From an uncultured Oscillospiraceae bacterium (GTDB lineage: Bacteria; Bacillota; Clostridia; Oscillospirales; Oscillospiraceae): 11,005 bases of DNA. The position numbers were made by a program, and so were the translations under genes. Location: contig CAKSWM010000028.1 of the NCBI GenBank assembly GCA_934511545.1, positions 1-11,005 on the forward strand, given 5' to 3'. The notes beneath the pieces were generated by a model. That model was given only the letters and a program-made list of their open reading frames with translations, was not told where the DNA came from and did no database searches. The stretch's first letter is position 1; the number at the start of each line of letters is the position of its first letter. Shown in pieces: positions 7,567-11,005 of the stretch.

Positions 7567-7591
7567 CGTGTTTGCCCTTGTCAACCGATGG
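7567..7591 (-). repeat. Right terminal inverted repeat of MITE-like element
   Basis: Read on the minus strand it begins CCATCGGTTGACAAGGGCA and matches the left end at 22 of 25 positions. It is followed by TA (7592-7593) and then, 12 bases on, by the A run of the gpsA terminator. Confidence 0.8.
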
Positions 7592-7605
7592 TATCCATTA
7601 TAAAG

Positions 7606-7640
7606 AAAAAAACGCCCGCGGTCAAGATGACCACAGGCGT
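7606..7640 (-). terminator. Intrinsic terminator of dnaX-ybaB-gpsA
   Basis: Read on the minus strand, ACGCCTGTGGTCA pairs with TGACCGCGGGCGT over a 3-base loop (13 pairs, two of them G-U) and is followed directly by T7 (plus-strand A run 7606-7612). It lies 49 bases after the gpsA stop codon and ends the minus-strand housekeeping operon. Confidence 0.9.
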
Positions 7641-7689
7641 TTTGACGTTATTCCCGGCGAATGCCGGATCGCCGGCTCTGCCGTTTATG

Positions 7690-8649
7690 TCAGAACTCTT
7701 TTTTGAGACTTCTCGTGAAGAGCTGTGATATCTCAGTGTGCAGATCCGCGCCCTCATAAAGACAGCGGTAGATAGCCAGACTTATCGGAAGCTCAACGCC
7801 GTATCTATTGCCAAGGTCGACCATTGCCGGAACGGTGTAGTAGCCCTCGGCCAGCTTGTCGAATTTTTCGCCGCGCGCGAACATTTCGCCGAAGCGCCGG
7901 TTGTGGCTGTGCTCGGAAAAGACGGTGGCTTCGTAATCGCCGAGGTGGCACAGACCGTAGGCGGAGAGCTCGTTCCCGCCCATTGCGGAGATGAGACGCG
8001 CGACTTCGCGTGTGCCGCGGGACATCAGAGCACCCTTGAGCGAGGTCCGACCGAGTCCGTCCAGAGCTCCGGCGGCGATGCCGACAACATTTTTCGCCGC
8101 GGCGCCGATCTCGTTTCCTATCATATCGTTGCCGTAATAAAAACGGATGAGAGGTCCGGAGAATGAGGAAATGAGACGTTCCTTGACGTCGTCCTCCTCA
8201 GAGTCGATTACCATGCAGTTGGGGATGCCGCGGCAGAATTCCTGAACGTGTCCGGGCCCAAGCCAGACTGCAACGTGGCTGGACGGATCCATGGCTCCCG
8301 CGACGATCTCGGACAGGCGGCGGCCCGTGCCGATCTCGATGCCCTTCATGCAGAGCACAAAGCAGCGCCCGCGAAGATCGAACGGCCGAAGCTCTTCCAT
8401 AAGTCCGGAAAGTCCCTGCGAGTTTATGGAGATTACGATCGTTTCCGAATCCGCGACGGCCTGTGACAGGTCGGTGACAAGGTGGACGCTCTCCGGCAGG
8501 GTCAGATAGTCATTGCTGCGGCTGTCGATAAAGCGGCGCATATGGGTGGAATTCTCTCTGCCGTAGAGAGAAACACGATGACCTATCTTATTAAGATACC
8601 ACGCGATAAAACTGCCCCAGCGCCCGCAGCCGATAACTGTTATATCCAT
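7690..8649 (-). CDS. gpsA: NAD(P)-dependent glycerol-3-phosphate dehydrogenase, divergent GpsA
   Basis: A 319-residue cytosolic oxidoreductase of the GpsA family, which reduces dihydroxyacetone phosphate to sn-glycerol 3-phosphate for phospholipid synthesis. It shows the dinucleotide-binding GCGRWG (7-12), MKGIE with Lys102, AAAKNVVGIAAGALDGLG with Lys186, Asp238 in HLGDYEAT, and HNRRFG (249-254), which align with the substrate-binding and catalytic positions of the family. Several motifs are unusual: GPGHVQEF where GPS-x-A-x-E-V is common, and GDYEATVFSEHSHN where GDL-x-VTC-x-S-x-x-SRN is common. It may be a divergent paralogue with a changed substrate. The start lies 6 bases after the ybaB stop and has no good ribosome-binding site, so translation is probably coupled to ybaB. 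It occupies the place where recR often lies after ybaB. Confidence 0.82.
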   Translation of the reverse strand: MDITVIGCGRWGSFIAWYLNKIGHRVSLYGRENSTHMRRFIDSRSNDYLTLPESVHLVTDLSQAVADSETIVISINSQGLSGLMEELRPFDLRGRCFVLCMKGIEIGTGRRLSEIVAGAMDPSSHVAVWLGPGHVQEFCRGIPNCMVIDSEEDDVKERLISSFSGPLIRFYYGNDMIGNEIGAAAKNVVGIAAGALDGLGRTSLKGALMSRGTREVARLISAMGGNELSAYGLCHLGDYEATVFSEHSHNRRFGEMFARGEKFDKLAEGYYTVPAMVDLGNRYGVELPISLAIYRCLYEGADLHTEISQLFTRSLKKEF

Positions 8650-8655
8650 TTCTTA

Positions 8656-8994
8656 TCAAAAGCCGAGATTAAGTCCGCCGGTGAACTTGGACATGCTGTT
8701 TGCCGCCTCGTTTTCCGCCTTGCGGAGAGCCTCGTTGACGGCTGCGACAATAAGGTCCTGGAGCATTTCGACATCCTCGGGATCAACTGCCTCGGGGTCG
8801 ATTGCCAGCGAGTTCAGCTCGCGCTTGCCGCTCACCGTTGCGGTGACAACGCCTCCGCCGGAGGTCGCGGTATATACGGTCTCCTCAAGCTGCTGCTGCA
8901 TTTTGAGTATTTCCTGCTGCATTTTCTGCGCCTGGCGCATCATATTTGCCTGGTTCATACCGCCGGGCATTCCTCTGAATCCACCTTTAGCCAT
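8656..8994 (-). CDS. ybaB: Nucleoid-associated protein, YbaB/EbfC family
   Basis: A 112-residue DNA-binding protein of the YbaB/EbfC family. Features seen: a Gly/Met-rich N-terminus (MAKGGFRGMPGGMNQANMM), a Gln/Lys-rich first helix (RQAQKMQQEILKMQQQLEE), the central sheet VTATVSGKRELNSLAIDPE, and the C-terminal helix DLIVAAVNEALRKAE. The family forms dimers that bind DNA and bend or compact it. AGGAGGA (plus-strand 9003-9009) lies 8 bases before the ATG. The gene follows dnaX by 32 bases, the conserved arrangement across Firmicutes and Proteobacteria. Confidence 0.96.
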   Translation of the reverse strand: MAKGGFRGMPGGMNQANMMRQAQKMQQEILKMQQQLEETVYTATSGGGVVTATVSGKRELNSLAIDPEAVDPEDVEMLQDLIVAAVNEALRKAENEAANSMSKFTGGLNLGF

Positions 8995-9026
8995 AAGTTG
9001 GTTCCTCCTGTTATGTGAAAAAATAG

Positions 9027-10670
9027 TTATTCAAATTTGACGTTGCCAAACTTCCCGAGCAGGTCGAGATCTCCGACCGGGGTCGATTCGGCCGGGCTGC
9101 CCTCAACAACGTTGAGCTTTACGTTTCCGCCCGAAAGCTCCGATGCGGCTGAGCGTATTTTTTCCTGGAGCGGAGCTGCCGTCAGCATGCGCATTGCAAA
9201 AGCGTTCTTTGCGTAGATCGTAAGCTCGCCGCCGCGGAATACGCCGTCGGAGTGATAGTTGTCGCTGATGATGTTGTATTCGCCGACGCCGACCTTTCCA
9301 CGCAGCTTTGCAATGACCTCGGCCCAGGTCGGGCCGGCGCTTCCGGAGGACGCGGCAGGATAGGGTTCGTCCTCGGGTCCGGGGCCGGCAAAGGCGGGGG
9401 GAGCGGACACCGGGGGCGCGTCGCTGTCGTCAAAGGGCGGCACCTCGTCAAAAGGCGGCGCTTCATCCACGCGAGCTGGCGTCTCTTTTCTGACGGCGGC
9501 AGGAGCAGGGGGGACGGGCAGATCGCCTATGCCGCTCATCTGCTGCTCCAATATGGATATTCTTGAAAGTATGTTATCCGTATTGTCGCTTAAAGCGGGC
9601 TCACACATGCGGATGATGCACAGTTCGGCCGCGGTGCGCGGGGTATGACCGGAGCGTATGCCGGAAAGCGCGGACTGTATCGTATTGAGATGAGCAAACA
9701 GCTGCTCACGGGTAAAAAGGGCGGCCATTTCGCGGAGAGCCGCGTCATCGTAACCCCCGGAGAGAAGCTCATGCCCGTTCTGCGGCGCCAGTCCGCTCAT
9801 GAGAACATCGCGCAAAAGCCCGGACAGTTCGCCGAGAAGCGCCGACGGATCCTTGCCGTCCTGCCAAAGCCCGGAGAAAAGGCCGAGCGCCTCTGCCGTT
9901 TTGCCTCGGGAGATAAGGCGCAGAAGTTCTGACGTCCGGCTGTTGCCGGAAAGTCCCATTGCGGAGAGGACCTCTTCCGTCCCTATATGCTCGCTTGCGG
10001 AGCACTGGTCGAGAAGGGAGATGGCGTCGCGCATTCCGCCGTCCGCCAGCCGTGCGAGAAGCGCGGCGGCGTCCGGCGTCAGGTCAAAGCCCTCACTGTC
10101 GGATATTTTCTGGAGGCGCTGAGCGATAAGCTTGCTGTCGATGCGCTTGAAGCTGTGCCGCTGGCAGCGTGAGAGGATCGTTGCGGGAACTTTTTGAAGT
10201 TCGGTCGTTGCGAGAATGAACATCAGGTGTTCCGGCGGTTCCTCGAGTATTTTCAGCAGCGCATTGAAAGCGGGGGTCGAGAGCATATGCACCTCGTCGA
10301 TGATATAAACGCGCTTTTTTACGACGGCAGGGCTGAATATGGCCTCGTCACGCAGTGCACGGACGTTGTCCACACCGTTATTGGAGGCGGCGTCAAGCTC
10401 GACGACGTCCAGTATCGAGCCGTCCTCGATGCCGAGACAGGATGGGCAGGCGTTGCAGGGGTTGCCGTTGACCGGGTGTTCACAGTTGACCGCGCGTGAA
10501 AGAATTTTAGCACAGGTCGTTTTGCCTGTGCCGCGCGTTCCGATAAAAAGGTAAGCGTGGCTCAGCCTTCCGGAAGCTATTTGTTTTTTCAGAGTCTCGG
10601 TTATGTGCGCCTGTCCGACAACATCGTCAAAGGTCCTCGGGCGCCATTTGCGATAGAGAGCCTGATACAT
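9027..10670 (-). CDS. dnaX: DNA polymerase III subunit gamma/tau
   Basis: A 547-residue clamp-loader ATPase that loads the beta sliding clamp at replication forks. The AAA+ module shows Walker A GTRGTGKT (44-51), a zinc site with Cys63, Cys72, Cys75 and Cys78, Walker B VYIIDEVH (121-128), sensor 1 LATTE (153-157), the SRC arginine finger (167-169) and sensor 2 GGMRDAISLLDQ (211-222). Domain III ends near 380. An acidic, Pro-rich linker (about 384-446, with the repeated PPFDE/PPFDD) leads to a C-terminal tau-like domain from about 447. The start is fixed by the family N-terminus MYQALYRKWRP. The ribosome-binding site is weak (GGGG). The gene sits downstream of the SRP RNA, as scr-dnaX in Bacillus subtilis. 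Confidence 0.97.
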   Translation of the reverse strand: MYQALYRKWRPRTFDDVVGQAHITETLKKQIASGRLSHAYLFIGTRGTGKTTCAKILSRAVNCEHPVNGNPCNACPSCLGIEDGSILDVVELDAASNNGVDNVRALRDEAIFSPAVVKKRVYIIDEVHMLSTPAFNALLKILEEPPEHLMFILATTELQKVPATILSRCQRHSFKRIDSKLIAQRLQKISDSEGFDLTPDAAALLARLADGGMRDAISLLDQCSASEHIGTEEVLSAMGLSGNSRTSELLRLISRGKTAEALGLFSGLWQDGKDPSALLGELSGLLRDVLMSGLAPQNGHELLSGGYDDAALREMAALFTREQLFAHLNTIQSALSGIRSGHTPRTAAELCIIRMCEPALSDNTDNILSRISILEQQMSGIGDLPVPPAPAAVRKETPARVDEAPPFDEVPPFDDSDAPPVSAPPAFAGPGPEDEPYPAASSGSAGPTWAEVIAKLRGKVGVGEYNIISDNYHSDGVFRGGELTIYAKNAFAMRMLTAAPLQEKIRSAASELSGGNVKLNVVEGSPAESTPVGDLDLLGKFGNVKFE

Positions 10671-10682
10671 TTTGATTACCCC

Positions 10683-10688
10683 ATTATA
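10683..10688 (-). promoter_or_regulatory. Possible -10 box close to the dnaX start
   Basis: A perfect TATAAT on the minus strand lies 12 bases before the dnaX ATG. No TTGACA-like -35 is found 17 bases upstream (CGGCGC there). If used, it would give an almost leaderless mRNA. It could equally be chance, with dnaX transcribed from further upstream. Confidence 0.25.
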
Positions 10689-10697
10689 CGTTCAGGC

Positions 10698-10720
10698 CGG
10701 CGGGAGCGCCGCTCCTGCCG
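10698..10720. other. GC-rich hairpin between SRP RNA gene and dnaX
   Basis: CGGCGGGAGC (10698-10707) pairs with GCTCCTGCCG (10711-10720) over a 3-base loop, 10 pairs including one G-U on the plus strand (A-C mismatch on the minus strand). No T run follows on the minus strand. Role unknown; it may be a leader or processing stem of the dnaX transcript. Confidence 0.4.
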
Positions 10721-10784
10721 CCCGACGGCCGTTTCGATGCTTTTCGCTTTTTTTGCTTTGGTGTGCAGACGGCACGCCGGCGTC

Positions 10785-10812
10785 AAAAAGCCGAAAATCA
10801 CAAGTACGGCTC
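10785..10812 (-). terminator. Possible SRP RNA terminator
   Basis: Minus-strand AGCCG (10811-10807) and CGGCT (10793-10789) form a 5-bp stem with a 13-base loop, followed by four more T (10788-10785). The position just after the SRP RNA 3' end is right, but the stem is short and the loop large. Confidence 0.4.
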
Positions 10813-10819
10813 AGAGCAA

Positions 10820-11005
10820 GACTGCACACCTTTCTTCGAACAGACCGGTATGTCCGTTACCGGAGCAGCCTGCTCAGACCCGGCACCCTCGCGGCACACG
10901 ATGGTTCTCGCTTAATGCTGCTCGGTTCCCCGCCTGACATGGTTCACGAGGCACCGTTGCGCGAGACCGGGTCGTCAACGCCGCTTACTTCGGGCAGACG
11001 TCACA
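10820..11005 (-). ncRNA. ffs: Signal recognition particle RNA, large (6S/scRNA) type, 5'-partial
   Basis: Read on the minus strand, the sequence carries the universally conserved SRP core: GTGAACCATGTCAGG, a GGAA tetraloop (plus 10926-10929) on a short stem, and GAGCAGCATTAAG, which together form the Ffh-binding helix 8. Upstream, AAGTAAGCGGCGTTGACG and CGCGCAACGG, and downstream GTGCCGCGAGGG and AGAAAGGTGTGCAG, follow the B. subtilis scRNA very closely. About 186 bases are in the window. The full large type is about 270, so the 5' end and part of the Alu domain lie beyond 11005. The 3' end at about 10820 is an estimate. The RNA scaffolds Ffh for co-translational membrane targeting. It stands upstream of dnaX on the same strand, as in Bacillus. 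Confidence 0.93.

Larger units (their letters stand above)
7317..7593. mobile_element. MITE-like non-autonomous element with 25-bp terminal inverted repeats
   Basis: A 273-bp stretch (7319-7591) is bounded by inverted repeats that agree at 22 of 25 positions: CCATCGG(A/T)TGACAAGGGCA followed by (G/A)AC(G/A)CG. Each end is flanked by TA, as expected for a target duplication of IS630/Tc1-mariner-type transposases. There is no transposase and no credible gene inside, only internal inverted repeats. This fits a miniature inverted-repeat transposable element moved in trans. Whether TA is a duplication or part of the repeat cannot be decided from one copy. It separates the gpsA terminator (7606) from the Cys-rich gene (start 7289), and accounts for most of the 400-base gap between those genes. 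Confidence 0.72.

Noticed and set aside
7319..7591. Possible CRISPR or tandem repeat array in the repeat-rich gap
   Set aside because: The repeats are inverted, not direct and evenly spaced; there are only two copies of each and no cas genes.
10314..10320. A AAA AAG heptamer in dnaX (minus strand), identical to the E. coli dnaX frameshift site
   Set aside because: It lies at Lys118-Lys119, before Walker B, so a frameshift product would lack most of the AAA+ module. The E. coli site lies far downstream after domain III, and the Lys-Lys codons explain the sequence.

Overview
This window looks like a chromosomal segment of an anaerobic Firmicute of class Clostridia, probably an Oscillospiraceae-type gut bacterium. 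The evidence is a PolC-type replicative polymerase, a large-type SRP RNA directly upstream of dnaX-ybaB, an electron-bifurcating-style acyl-CoA dehydrogenase/Etf operon, a DUF6273 protein, and codons rich in third-position G/C for Clostridia. The genus assignment is inference.

Layout, left to right. (1) Positions 1-2658, plus strand: the C-terminal part of polC, whose 5' end lies outside the window, followed by a strong intrinsic terminator. (2) Positions 2748-6110, plus strand: an AT-rich control region with a near-consensus promoter (TTGACA, 17-nt spacer, TATACT) overlapped by a Rex-like operator. It drives acyl-CoA dehydrogenase - etfB - etfA, a tight three-gene operon. The EtfA carries an N-terminal 2[4Fe-4S] ferredoxin domain, as in CarE of the caffeyl-CoA reductase complex. 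A hairpin terminator closes the operon and is shared with a convergent gene. (3) Positions 6149-7289, minus strand: a two-gene operon with a small Cys-rich protein (CxC...CxxHGxCxxCVxxHR motif) and a DUF6273-like protein, one base apart. (4) Positions 7317-7593: a 273-bp non-coding MITE-like element with 25-bp terminal inverted repeats flanked by TA, sitting just upstream of the Cys-rich gene. (5) Positions 7606-10670, minus strand: dnaX - ybaB - gpsA, with a clear terminator after gpsA. In many Firmicutes recR follows ybaB; here a divergent glycerol-3-phosphate dehydrogenase homologue takes that place. (6) Positions ~10820-11005, minus strand: the 3' two thirds of the SRP RNA gene (ffs/scr), recognisable from its GGAA tetraloop domain.

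The two flanks are replication/housekeeping modules (PolC catalytic subunit; clamp loader tau/gamma, YbaB and SRP RNA). The middle holds an energy-metabolism operon and a small accessory locus with a probable mobile repeat. I see no wholly new system. The best leads are the redox-operator/promoter overlap in front of the ferredoxin-domain Etf complex, the MITE-like element, the Cys-rich/DUF6273 pair and the gpsA-for-recR exchange.
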